A DNA stretch of 22,347 nucleotides. Origin: Thermoplasmata archaeon. GTDB lineage: Archaea; Thermoplasmatota; Thermoplasmata; Lutacidiplasmatales; UBA184. The translations under genes and the position numbers were made by a program. Numbering within the stretch: the first letter of the stretch is position 1; each line of letters opens with the position of its first letter. Positions 14,515 through 21,124 of this stretch are shown in pieces. Below the pieces are notes generated by a model. That model worked only from the letters and a program-made list of their open reading frames with translations. It was not told the DNA's origin and searched no databases. The stretch covers positions 1 through 22,347 of the forward strand of contig JASHUV010000071.1 of NCBI GenBank assembly GCA_030039825.1. Reading direction: 5' to 3'.

Positions 14515-15120
14515 ATGGCCTCGTCCTCGCGCGCGTGGGGAACCTGCGCCTTCTGCGGGGACCCCTACCCGCCGAACGGGCCGAAGTGTCCGACCTGCGG
14601 CCACCGTGAGCCGGTCCCCCCGGAAGGGGGGAAGGCCCTGCCGACGAAGGAGCGCCGCCACCTCCGCTGGGTGCAAGGGGTGAGGCTGTCCCTTGTCATC
14701 GGGGCGATCGTGGTCCTCTCCTACCTCATGATCACGGCGGCGTTCACGCCGCCCGCCGCGGTCTCCGACCCGCTGACGACGTCCGGCTCCCGGACGGTCG
14801 GGCCCGGGAACTACACCGTCCTCAGCGGGGACATCACCGGCGACGACTACGTCGTGGGGAACTATTCCGTGAGCCACCCGCTCGGGGCCAACGTGACCTT
14901 CCTCGTGTTCAACGACACCGACTACACGATCTTCGCGGCGGGGGGTACGGCCACGCCGCTCGACCAGGTGACCGGCGCCGAGAACGCGCCGATCGTCTTC
15001 TCGGCGCCGTACACCGACACCTTCCACTTCGTCTGGATCAACCCGTACTCCCCGGCGAGCGGGATCACGCTCACGATCTACATCGACACGAGCTACGAGT
15101 CGAACGCCCTCGTCGAGTAG
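14515..15120 (+). CDS. Zinc-ribbon protein with one membrane segment and an extracytoplasmic domain
   Basis: The 201-residue protein has three parts. A zinc ribbon uses C11, C14, C25 and C28 (CAFCG, CPTCG). A basic stretch leads into one membrane helix at about 58-77. A ~120-residue beta-rich domain follows, with repeated N-x-S/T sites (NYT, NYS, NVT, NDT) and many aromatic residues. Positive charges before the helix place the ribbon in the cytoplasm and the beta domain outside. I do not recognise the outer domain. The function is unknown; a sensor or membrane-tethered scaffold is possible. It starts 62 nt after the dehydrogenase, with only a weak AT patch (GGATAG) about 31 nt upstream, and ends 15 nt from the convergent kptA stop. 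Confidence 0.8.
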   Translation: MASSSRAWGTCAFCGDPYPPNGPKCPTCGHREPVPPEGGKALPTKERRHLRWVQGVRLSLVIGAIVVLSYLMITAAFTPPAAVSDPLTTSGSRTVGPGNYTVLSGDITGDDYVVGNYSVSHPLGANVTFLVFNDTDYTIFAAGGTATPLDQVTGAENAPIVFSAPYTDTFHFVWINPYSPASGITLTIYIDTSYESNALVE

Positions 15121-15135
15121 GGCGCGAGGCGCGCC

Positions 15136-15783
15136 CTACGCCGACGGCGGGCTCTCGGTCCTCTTGAGATACTTCGGCGGGACCTGGTCGGTCAGGTAGA
15201 CCGTTCGGGCCGCGCGCATGATCACGAGACCGTCGGCGGTCGCGAGGGCGGTGTCGACCTCCAGGATGACCGGGTCCGGGTGGCGGACGGCGCCCGCCGC
15301 GCGGGCGTCGGCGGCGGTCTTCGAGAGGTGCACCTTCTTCCGGTCGGAGGGCCTCAGCCCGACCTCGAGGACGATGCCGGCCTCCTCCGGGGTGACCGGA
15401 TAGAAGAGCGCCGAGGGAATGTCGTCGGTCGGGAAATCGAGCTCGATGTCGACGGTGTGACCGTACGTCGCCCGGATCCGATCGTCCCGGACCTCGTAGC
15501 GGCCCTTCGGGTCGCTCTCGGAGATCGCGACGAGGTGGTGCGGGCGCAGCCACCGGTAGCCGCGATGGCGCGTCGCGATCGCCTCGACGAGCCGGGGGAG
15601 CGGGACCCACCCGTGCGGGTCCATCGGGAGCCCGTAGCGGTCGGGGAAGTGGCGCAGGATGCCGGTCATCACGCGCCCGAGGTGGTCGAGCTCGTGGTCG
15701 TTCATGAGGAAACGACCGGGTTGCCCGCACGTCGGGCAGTTCTCGTCGCGGAAGTAGCCGTGCTGGGGGCATTCCTTCAGCAT
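15136..15783 (-). CDS. kptA: RNA 2'-phosphotransferase KptA/Tpt1 with N-terminal zinc-binding segment
   Basis: The 215-residue protein matches the Tpt1/KptA family. R44-H45 lie in ILRHFP, GWVPLPRLV follows, R104 sits in IRATYGH (102-109), and R148 lies in SDRKKVHLS. These correspond to the Arg-His-Arg-Arg active-site set. The enzyme moves an internal RNA 2'-phosphate to NAD+, giving ADP-ribose 1",2"-cyclic phosphate. A short N-terminal metal-binding segment (C5, H8, C16, C19) is as in other archaeal forms. The usual LYHGT reads LFYPVT (126-131), so its His is missing. It lies 21 nt downstream of rpoL with GGAGG about 10 nt before ATG 15783, so it reads as the second gene of an rpoL-kptA operon translated from a Shine-Dalgarno site. 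Confidence 0.9.
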   Translation of the reverse strand: MLKECPQHGYFRDENCPTCGQPGRFLMNDHELDHLGRVMTGILRHFPDRYGLPMDPHGWVPLPRLVEAIATRHRGYRWLRPHHLVAISESDPKGRYEVRDDRIRATYGHTVDIELDFPTDDIPSALFYPVTPEEAGIVLEVGLRPSDRKKVHLSKTAADARAAGAVRHPDPVILEVDTALATADGLVIMRAARTVYLTDQVPPKYLKRTESPPSA

Positions 15784-15789
15784 CGGGCT

Positions 15790-15798
15790 CCCTCCGGA
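15790..15798 (-). promoter_or_regulatory. Shine-Dalgarno-like site of kptA
   Basis: CCGGAGGGA on the minus strand sits about 7-15 nt before ATG 15783. It stands out because the first genes of transcripts in this window mostly lack such a site and look leaderless. Confidence 0.5.
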
Positions 15799-15804
15799 GC
15801 GTCC

Positions 15805-16092
15805 TTACGGGCGGACCTTCTCGGCCTTCTTGTCGAAGTCGGCGAGCGCGTCGCCGTAGGTGTCGGCGAGGTCCTTCAGGACGCGCTTCAGGACCTGCTG
15901 GGGCTTCTCCCCCTTCGTCTTGAGGTAGAGCGACGGGCGATCGAGGTAGGGGTGGCCCATGTAGTAGCGGGCCTCGACGACCTTCTCCTCGGCCTGGAGG
16001 GCCTCGACGAGCGGAACGAGGAGGGTCTCCTCCGTCCGCGGAAGCTCGACGCGGAGCGCGTCGGACTCCTTCTCGATGACCCGGATCTCCAT
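15805..16092 (-). CDS. rpoL: DNA-directed RNA polymerase subunit L (Rpo11)
   Basis: The 95-residue protein begins MEIRVIEKESDALRVELP and continues with TLLVPLVEAL, MGHPYLDRPSLYLKTKG and a closing amphipathic helix. This is the full pattern of archaeal RpoL, the Rpb11 homologue that pairs with RpoD in the assembly platform of RNA polymerase. I place the start at ATG 16092, where the family begins. The in-frame ATG at 16119 would add nine residues (NGAGSLGT region) and would fall on the TATA-like box. kptA follows after 21 nt. purD is divergent on the other side. Confidence 0.95.
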   Translation of the reverse strand: MEIRVIEKESDALRVELPRTEETLLVPLVEALQAEEKVVEARYYMGHPYLDRPSLYLKTKGEKPQQVLKRVLKDLADTYGDALADFDKKAEKVRP

Positions 16093-16115
16093 CGTCCCGA
16101 GCGACCCCGCTCCGT

Positions 16116-16123
16116 TCATAACG
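16116..16123 (-). promoter_or_regulatory. TATA-like element for rpoL-kptA
   Basis: CGTTATGA on the minus strand is centred about 27 nt before ATG 16092. It resembles the GGTTATGG elements before tRNA-Leu and the aldehyde dehydrogenase, and supports the shorter RpoL. Confidence 0.45.
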
Positions 16124-16163
16124 ATGGCGGCGCGGTGGGCCCCGGGCCGCGGGCCCGCGCTAT

Positions 16164-16172
16164 CATTTTATC
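16164..16172 (+). promoter_or_regulatory. TATA-like box for purD
   Basis: CATTTTATC is a strong AT-rich island about 32 nt upstream of ATG 16200, in the 107-nt spacer between divergent rpoL and purD. It predicts a leader of only a few nucleotides. Confidence 0.6.
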
Positions 16173-16199
16173 CCGCGGTCCGTCGGGCCGGTCGGAGCG

Positions 16200-17624
16200 A
16201 TGCGCGTCCTCGTGGTCGGCGGGGGCGCCCGCGAGCACGCGATCGCCTCGGCGCTCGTCGGGGCCGGGACCGAGGTCCTCGCGTTCGCGGCAAAGGAGAA
16301 CCCCGGCCTCGCGCGTCTCGCGAAGGAGACCGGTCGCGGGAACCCGACGGATGCGGCGGCGGTCACCGCCTGGGCCTCCGCCCGTCGCCCCGACTACGCG
16401 GTCATCGGACCGGAGGCGCCGCTCGCGGCGGGCGTCTCCGACGCCCTCCGCGCCGCCGGCATCGAGGTCGTCGGTCCGTCGCGGACCGCCTCCCGGATCG
16501 AGTCGTCGAAGGAGTTCGCCCGGGAGTTCCTCACGCGGCACAAGGTCCCCGGGGTCCCGCGCTTCGCCGTGGCGAGGAGCGTCGACGAGGTCGGGGCCGC
16601 GATCGCCCAGGTCCCGGGCCCGATCGTGGTGAAGCCGATCGGCCTCACCGGGGGGAAGGGCGTCGGGGTCCAAGGCCGTGATTTCGCGACGCCCGAGGCC
16701 GGGGCCGACTACGCGCGACGGCTCATCACGCTCGGCGGCGACGGCGTCGTCGTCGAACCGCGGCTCGAGGGCGAGGAGTTCAGCCTCATGGCGCTCGTCA
16801 CGGACTCCGGGATCTACCCGATGCCGGCCGTCCTCGACTACAAGCGGGCCGGACCGGACGACACCGGCCCGAACACCGGGGGCATGGGCTCCTTCTCGCA
16901 GCGCGACCACCTCCTGCCGTTCCTCTCCTCCGCCCACCGGGACCGCGCCGTCGAGATCCTGGGCGCGACGGTCGCCGCGCTCAGGGCCGACGGCCTCGGC
17001 TACCGCGGGGTCCTCTACGGCGGCTTCATGCTCACGCCGGACGGCCCGTCGCTGCTCGAGTTCAACGCGCGGTTCGGCGACCCCGAGGGGATCAACGTCA
17101 CCTCGCTCTACGAGCCCGGCGATTTCGCCGAGCTCCTCCGCGGCGTCGCTCACGGGCACGTCGACCCGAACCTCGTCCGCTTCCGGCTCCGGGCGAGCGT
17201 CGTGAAGTACGTGATGCCGCCCGGGTACGGCACCGCGCCGAGGGCCGGCGGCCTCCTCGAGCTCGACGAGCCGGGCATGGAGGCGGCGGGCGTGAAGGTC
17301 TTCTTCGGGGACGTCGAGGCGGCCGGCCCCGGCCGGTTCGCGCTCGGCACCTCGCGGGGCCTCGCGCTCCTTGCCGAGGCGAGCGCCATCCACGAGGCGA
17401 GCGCTCGCGTCGAGGCGGCGCTCCGCTACGTCGCCGGGGAGTACGACCACCGGGCCGACATCGGCTCGAAGCCGGACCTCACCCGCCGGACCGAGCACAT
17501 GCGCCAGCTCTTCGTCCCCTCGGCGAAGGCCTCGCCGCTTCCCCTGAGCGTCGCCGCGCCCGACGCGCCCGCCTCGAGCGCGGGCGGGCCGGACGAGGTG
17601 CTCGGAACCGCCCCTCAATCGTAA
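16200..17624 (+). CDS. purD: Phosphoribosylamine-glycine ligase (GARS)
   Basis: The 474-residue ATP-grasp enzyme has the N-terminal VVGGGAREHAIA (5-16), IGPEAPLAAG (69-78), the ATP-grasp loop KPIGLTGGKGVGV (145-157), GPNTGGMGSFS (223-233) and the metal site EFNARFGDPE (287-296). It joins 5-phosphoribosylamine and glycine with ATP in the second step of purine synthesis. No other pur gene is nearby, so it stands alone. After the usual end of the family fold, about 30 residues form an Ala/Pro/Ser-rich tail that looks disordered. The TAA stop overlaps the TATA-like box of tfs. Confidence 0.95.
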   Translation: MRVLVVGGGAREHAIASALVGAGTEVLAFAAKENPGLARLAKETGRGNPTDAAAVTAWASARRPDYAVIGPEAPLAAGVSDALRAAGIEVVGPSRTASRIESSKEFAREFLTRHKVPGVPRFAVARSVDEVGAAIAQVPGPIVVKPIGLTGGKGVGVQGRDFATPEAGADYARRLITLGGDGVVVEPRLEGEEFSLMALVTDSGIYPMPAVLDYKRAGPDDTGPNTGGMGSFSQRDHLLPFLSSAHRDRAVEILGATVAALRADGLGYRGVLYGGFMLTPDGPSLLEFNARFGDPEGINVTSLYEPGDFAELLRGVAHGHVDPNLVRFRLRASVVKYVMPPGYGTAPRAGGLLELDEPGMEAAGVKVFFGDVEAAGPGRFALGTSRGLALLAEASAIHEASARVEAALRYVAGEYDHRADIGSKPDLTRRTEHMRQLFVPSAKASPLPLSVAAPDAPASSAGGPDEVLGTAPQS

Positions 17625-17629
17625 AATAG
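17621..17629 (+). promoter_or_regulatory. TATA-like box for tfs-asnS
   Basis: GTAAAATAG lies about 32 nt before ATG 17657 and includes the TAA stop of purD. It gives tfs-asnS their own promoter despite the 32-nt gap to purD. Confidence 0.55.
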
Positions 17630-17656
17630 AACGGGGCCACCGGAGCCCTTCCACCG

Positions 17657-17965
17657 ATGTTCTGCCCGACGTGCAAGCGGCTGATGCGCCCGGACGCGCC
17701 CGCCAAGGTCTGGCGATGCTCCGCGTGCGGAGCGACCGTCCCCCTCGGGAAGGCCCAGCAGACCGGCAAGGTCGAGGCGACGGCGCGCACGGTCGCGGTC
17801 CTGGAGGGGGCCGGCCCGACGCTCCCCACGACCGACGAGGAGTGCCCGAAGTGCGGGAACATGAAGGCGTACTGGGTGCTGCGGCAGACGCGCGGCGCCG
17901 ACGAGCCGGAGACCCGCATCCTCGAGTGCACGACGTGCGGGCACAAGTGGCGCGAGTACCAGTGA
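17657..17965 (+). CDS. tfs: Transcription factor S (TFS, TFIIS-like cleavage factor)
   Basis: The 102-residue protein has two zinc ribbons. The N-terminal one uses C3, C6, C21 and C24; the C-terminal TFIIS-type one uses C63, C66, C91 and C94. The catalytic acidic tip D82-E83 is present in RGADEPETR. TFS inserts this tip into the secondary channel of RNA polymerase to stimulate transcript cleavage and rescue backtracked complexes. Because the DE pair is intact, this should be an active cleavage factor, not an inhibitory paralogue such as TFS4 of Sulfolobus. It has its own TATA-like box. The TGA stop overlaps the GTG start of asnS, which couples their translation. Confidence 0.95.
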   Translation: MFCPTCKRLMRPDAPAKVWRCSACGATVPLGKAQQTGKVEATARTVAVLEGAGPTLPTTDEECPKCGNMKAYWVLRQTRGADEPETRILECTTCGHKWREYQ

Positions 17966-19266
17966 GCGCGCCGGCGCCCGAACCGGTCCGCGCGCTCCGC
18001 GCCCCCGACGCGGTCGGTTCGACGCGGCGGATCCGCGGCTGGGTCCAGCGCTCCCGCTCCTCCGGCGGGATCCTCTTCCTCCAGGTCCGCGACCGGACCG
18101 GGACCGTCCCGGTCACGGTCCGCAAGGACGCCGTCGGCGAGGCCGCGTTCAAGGCCGCCGAGGCCGTCCAGATCGAAGGGACCGTCGAGATCGAGGGCAC
18201 CGTCGCCGAGGACCGGCGCGCCCCCGGGGGTCGTGAGCTCAAGGCGACGGCGGTATCGATCATCCACGCCGGCGAGCCGTTCCCGATCGTGCCGGAGCAG
18301 ACGGAGGAGTTCCTCCTCGACCACCGTCACCTGACGATCCGATCGCAGGACCTCGTCGCGACGATCCGGGTGAAGGCGGCGCTCCTCGCCGCGTTCCGGG
18401 CGTTCTTCGAGCGCGAGGAGGTCCTCGAGATCACGCCGCCGATCCTCACGGGGAACCCCGCCGAGGGCGGCAGCGAGGCGTTCACGATCGACTACTTCGG
18501 TCGGCCGGGCTACCTCTCGCAGACCGCCCAGCTGTATCTCGAGGCGATGATCGCCCCGCACGAGCGCGTCTACGCCATCACCCCGTCGTTCCGGGCCGAG
18601 AAGTCCCGTACGCCCCGCCACCTCACCGAGTTCACCCACCTCGAGGTCGAGCTCGCCTGGTGCGATCTTGACGGGATCGTGGCGTTCATCGAACGGATGA
18701 TCGTCGAGGTCCTCCGGGACGTCGCGACGCGCTGCCCGGAGGAGCTCACCCGGCTCGGACGCCCGCCCGAGGAGCTCACCGGCCTCGCGGCGCCGTTCCC
18801 GCGCCTCGCCTACGAGGACGCCGTGGCGCGCCTGAAGGCCGAGGGCCTCCCGGTCGAGTGGGGGAGCGACCTCGGCACGGCCGAGGAGCGCGCCCTGACG
18901 ATCGCGGCGACCCGACCGATCTTCCTGACGCGCTTCCCGCGCGAGATCAAGGCGTTCTACATGCGGCAGACGCCGTCGGACCCCCGGACCGTCGAGGCGG
19001 CCGACCTCCTCGCGCCGGAGGGGTACGGCGAGATCGTCGGAGCGAGCGAGCGCGAGATCGATGTCGGAAAGCTCGTGGAGCGCCTGCGGGCGATCGGAGC
19101 GGACCCCGCGGAGTACGAGTGGTACCTCGACCTCCGCCGGCACGGGAACGTGCCGCACGCGGGATTCGGGCTCGGCGTCGAGCGCCTTCTGCGCTGGATC
19201 CTGCGCCGCGAGCACATCCGCGACACCACGCCGTTCCCGCGGACGCCCTCGCGCCACACGCCCTAG
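17962..19266 (+). CDS. asnS: Asparaginyl-tRNA synthetase (AspRS/AsnRS family)
   Basis: The 434-residue class IIb synthetase has an OB-fold anticodon-binding domain at about 23-105 (RIRGWVQRSRSSGGILFLQVRD) and a catalytic core. Motif 2 reads FRAEKSRTPRHLTEFTHLE (210-228) and motif 3 lies in GFGLGVERLLRWI. The ending HIRDTTPFPRTPSRHTP and the motif-2 segment EKSRTPRHLTEF fit AsnRS better than archaeal AspRS, which usually has an H-N-T or similar in motif 2. It should charge tRNA-Asn with asparagine. I start at GTG 17962, which overlaps the tfs TGA (GTGA). The longer open frame upstream is an out-of-frame reading of tfs. A nondiscriminating AspRS is the alternative. Confidence 0.88.
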   Translation: MSAPAPEPVRALRAPDAVGSTRRIRGWVQRSRSSGGILFLQVRDRTGTVPVTVRKDAVGEAAFKAAEAVQIEGTVEIEGTVAEDRRAPGGRELKATAVSIIHAGEPFPIVPEQTEEFLLDHRHLTIRSQDLVATIRVKAALLAAFRAFFEREEVLEITPPILTGNPAEGGSEAFTIDYFGRPGYLSQTAQLYLEAMIAPHERVYAITPSFRAEKSRTPRHLTEFTHLEVELAWCDLDGIVAFIERMIVEVLRDVATRCPEELTRLGRPPEELTGLAAPFPRLAYEDAVARLKAEGLPVEWGSDLGTAEERALTIAATRPIFLTRFPREIKAFYMRQTPSDPRTVEAADLLAPEGYGEIVGASEREIDVGKLVERLRAIGADPAEYEWYLDLRRHGNVPHAGFGLGVERLLRWILRREHIRDTTPFPRTPSRHTP

Positions 19267-19314
19267 CTCGCGCGGGCGGTCCGTCCGAGGCCAAGCTCAA
19301 GTACGGGCTCGCTC

Positions 19315-19887
19315 ATGGAGCGCGCGCGTACCGGGACCGAGGCGTCAGGCGTGGGAACCCAGCGAGTACCCGATCCGGCCGACGTCCGGCCGGCCGCGTC
19401 GAGAACGGCGACCGCCGCGAAGCCGATCGTGGTGGAGCGACTCACCCACCAGGACATCCCGGAGATCTGCGCCCTCTACAAGCGGATTTGGGAACCGTTC
19501 AAGTCCGATCTCCCCGCCGAGATCCTCCGCGAGTGGATGCCCGGACCGCTCGAGTTCACGAGCTCCATGGAGGGCGTCACCTACTTCGCCGCTCGCCGCG
19601 ACGGGAAGATGATCGGCGCGGTCGGCTGCGTCCTGACGGACGGCAGCTGCCGGGTCCTCCACCTCGCGGTCGACGCCGACAGCCGTCGCCAGGGCGTCGC
19701 GACGGCGCTCACCTCCGCGGCCCTCGAGTGGGCCCGTCACAACAACTGCCGGTCGGTCTGGGCGGATCCGCTCGACAAGCTCGAGATGGCGACGGCGACG
19801 TTCAAGCGCCTCGGGTTCAGCGAGTGCGGCCTCTTCCACCGCCACTACTTCGCCGAGGACGTCAGGCTGTTCGAGAAGCTCCTGTAG
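19315..19887 (+). CDS. GNAT-family N-acetyltransferase
   Basis: The 190-residue protein has a GNAT fold from about residue 37: beta1 (PIVVERLTHQDI), a helix with LYKRIWEPF, strands through GKMIGAVGCVL, and the acetyl-CoA loop RRQGVATAL (124-132, the R/Q-x-x-G-x-A signature) after VLHLAVD. It ends with ATFKRLGF. It should transfer an acetyl group from acetyl-CoA. The substrate is unknown; RimI-like protein acetylation is one option. The first ~36 residues are Ala/Thr/Arg-rich and may not be translated; GTG 19350 or GTG 19431 are alternative starts. No clear promoter is seen in the 48-nt gap after asnS. Its last 26 nt overlap the end of the convergent zinc-ribbon gene. Confidence 0.87.
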   Translation: MERARTGTEASGVGTQRVPDPADVRPAASRTATAAKPIVVERLTHQDIPEICALYKRIWEPFKSDLPAEILREWMPGPLEFTSSMEGVTYFAARRDGKMIGAVGCVLTDGSCRVLHLAVDADSRRQGVATALTSAALEWARHNNCRSVWADPLDKLEMATATFKRLGFSECGLFHRHYFAEDVRLFEKLL

Positions 19888-20821
19888 CGGGGCCCTCGCG
19901 CCGGGCCGGCCCGCCCGGGACCGACGCCGTCGGACCCTCCGCCAGTCGCCGGAGGCGCCGGACCGCCTCGTCCGGACGACCCTCGGCGTAGGCCCGGGCG
20001 CACCTCACGAGCTCCTCGATCGCCGGGCCCACCGGCGCGCCGCGCGCCCGCGCGGTCTCGAGCCCGGCCGCCGTCCGCGCGATGTACTCGGGGAACGCGC
20101 TCGCCAGGGTGCGGATCACCTCGAGTCGGAGCGCCCGCAGCTGGGCCTTGAGCGGCGCGAGGCGTCCGCCGCGCAGATCGAGCTCGAGCTCCTCGGCGAT
20201 CTCGCGGGGGGAGTACGGCACCGGGAGCCCGAGGACGGCGAGGTCCTGGAGGAGCTCGGTGAGGCGGTCGAGCTCCTGCCGGGCGAGCGTCAGGTGGCGC
20301 TCCTTGAGGAGGAGGACACGGTCGACCTGCTGGACGACGGCGAGCGCGCGGCCCGCGTCCCCCGAGCGGGCGGCGGCGAGGCCGTCCTCGACCTGCTCCC
20401 TCTCGAGGCGGCCCTCGATCGAGTACGCCTCGAGACGGGTCAAGCGCGAGAGGGTGTCCTTCTCCCACGTGGCGAGCCGGGCCGCGACGGCCGGGCGCGC
20501 CTCGGCCTCGAGCTCCTCGAGGAAGCGCTCCCAACCCGCGGGGTCCCGCCGGGCGCGGGCCACGACCCAGGCCGGGGGCGAGGGCACGTCGAGACCGAGG
20601 CCCTCGCCGATCTCGCGCCAGCGCTCGAGACGGGCGAGGCGCTCCTCGATCGCGGCAGGCGGCGTGGCGCCCTCGCCCCGGGTGGGCGAGGCCCGTGAGG
20701 GGGGGTGCGCCCCCCCCGGGCCGGGGGCGGAGGCGACCGGGTGAGCGCAGGCCGGGCATGCCTCCCGGCCGAGCGGCATCGGTTCCCCGCAGCGGGCGCA
20801 GAGGACGGTGTCGTCGTCCAC
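19862..20821 (-). CDS. Zinc-ribbon protein with long helical region, function unknown
   Basis: The 319-residue protein starts at GTG 20821. It has a zinc ribbon (C8, C11, C22, C25; CARCG, CPACAH), a Gly/Pro/Ser linker to about 55, and then a ~240-residue almost wholly helical region. That region is rich in Leu, Glu, Arg and Ala (LARLERWREIGEGLG, LTRLEAYSIEGRLEREQVE) and is likely coiled-coil or helical bundle. There are no membrane segments. I do not recognise the family. Such zinc-ribbon-plus-helices proteins are common hypothetical proteins in archaea and may be scaffolds. The gene begins 21 nt after tRNA-Leu on the same strand, so it may be read from the tRNA promoter. It overlaps the end of the convergent GNAT gene by 26 nt. 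Confidence 0.78.
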   Translation of the reverse strand: MDDDTVLCARCGEPMPLGREACPACAHPVASAPGPGGAHPPSRASPTRGEGATPPAAIEERLARLERWREIGEGLGLDVPSPPAWVVARARRDPAGWERFLEELEAEARPAVAARLATWEKDTLSRLTRLEAYSIEGRLEREQVEDGLAAARSGDAGRALAVVQQVDRVLLLKERHLTLARQELDRLTELLQDLAVLGLPVPYSPREIAEELELDLRGGRLAPLKAQLRALRLEVIRTLASAFPEYIARTAAGLETARARGAPVGPAIEELVRCARAYAEGRPDEAVRRLRRLAEGPTASVPGGPARREGPATGASRTA

Positions 20822-20842
20822 GGCGCTACCCGGCCGGGCGGA

Positions 20843-20927
20843 TGCAGGGGGTGAGATTCGAACTCACGAACTCCTACGAGACCAGGACCTCAACCTGGCG
20901 CCTTTGACCAAGCTGGGCCACCCCTGC
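20843..20927 (-). tRNA. tRNA-Leu (anticodon GAG)
   Basis: A class II cloverleaf is read on the minus strand. The acceptor pairs GCAGGGG with CCCCTGC. The D-arm has A14, G15 and G18-G19. The anticodon stem pairs CCAGG with CCTGG around loop TTGAGGT, giving anticodon GAG. A long variable arm has a CTC/GAG stem, as expected for Leu. The T-arm is GTGAG-TTCGAAT-CTCAC and the discriminator is A. There is no intron and CCA is not encoded. Confidence 0.95.
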
Positions 20928-20954
20928 GCGGCCGAGGCGCCTACGGGTCTCGGG

Positions 20955-20962
20955 CCATAACC
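20955..20962 (-). promoter_or_regulatory. TATA-like element for tRNA-Leu
   Basis: GGTTATGG on the minus strand is centred about 31 nt before the mature 5' end of tRNA-Leu, so a short 5' leader is predicted. The same octamer precedes the aldehyde dehydrogenase gene. Confidence 0.5.
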
Positions 20963-21022
20963 TTTGCCCGAATCGGAACGTCACGGGCCCCTCTTCCCCC
21001 GTCGCGGGAGCCGCTCCGCCCC

Positions 21023-21030
21023 CATATTTC
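21023..21030 (+). promoter_or_regulatory. Second AT-rich element upstream of alba
   Basis: CATATTTC is the most TATA-like stretch between tRNA-Leu and alba. It lies about 30 nt before GTG 21056, the start of a 22-codon frame, and about 95 nt before the alba start. It may drive a longer alba leader. Confidence 0.4.
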
Positions 21031-21055
21031 CTCTGGGTCCCGACCATCGACCGGC

Positions 21056-21124
21056 GTGCCGCGCGGGCCGGTCCGGTCCGGGCGCGAGGATTATCCCCCT
21101 CGCGGACGTGGCCGCGCCCCGTGA
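21056..21124 (+). CDS. Possible 22-residue micro-ORF overlapping the alba start
   Basis: GTG 21056 opens a 22-codon frame (MPRGPVRSGREDYPPRGRGRAP) ending in TGA 21122-21124. Its stop overlaps the alba GTG as GTGA, the same junction used by ubiD-ubiA and tfs-asnS. An AT-rich element lies 30 nt before its start. The peptide is basic and rich in RG. In a GC-rich genome a frame this short is expected by chance, so this is a candidate only. Confidence 0.2.
   Translation: MPRGPVRSGREDYPPRGRGRAP
21089..21096 (+). promoter_or_regulatory. TATA-like box for alba
   Basis: GATTATCC is centred about 29 nt before GTG 21121 and supports that GTG as the alba start, with a leader of only a few nucleotides. 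Confidence 0.5.

Noticed and set aside
17671..17961. Upstream extension of the AsnRS open frame
   Set aside because: It is an out-of-phase reading of the transcription factor S gene and has no synthetase similarity.
16116..18263. Minus-strand 715-codon open frame opposite purD and tfs
   Set aside because: It is a shadow of purD, tfs and the start of asnS, with Arg/Glu/Asp-rich composition and no motifs.
20694..20724. G-run/C-run palindrome-like tract inside the zinc-ribbon gene
   Set aside because: It encodes the Gly/Pro/Ala linker of the protein. There is no flanking T-run or conserved RNA shape to suggest a terminator or riboswitch.
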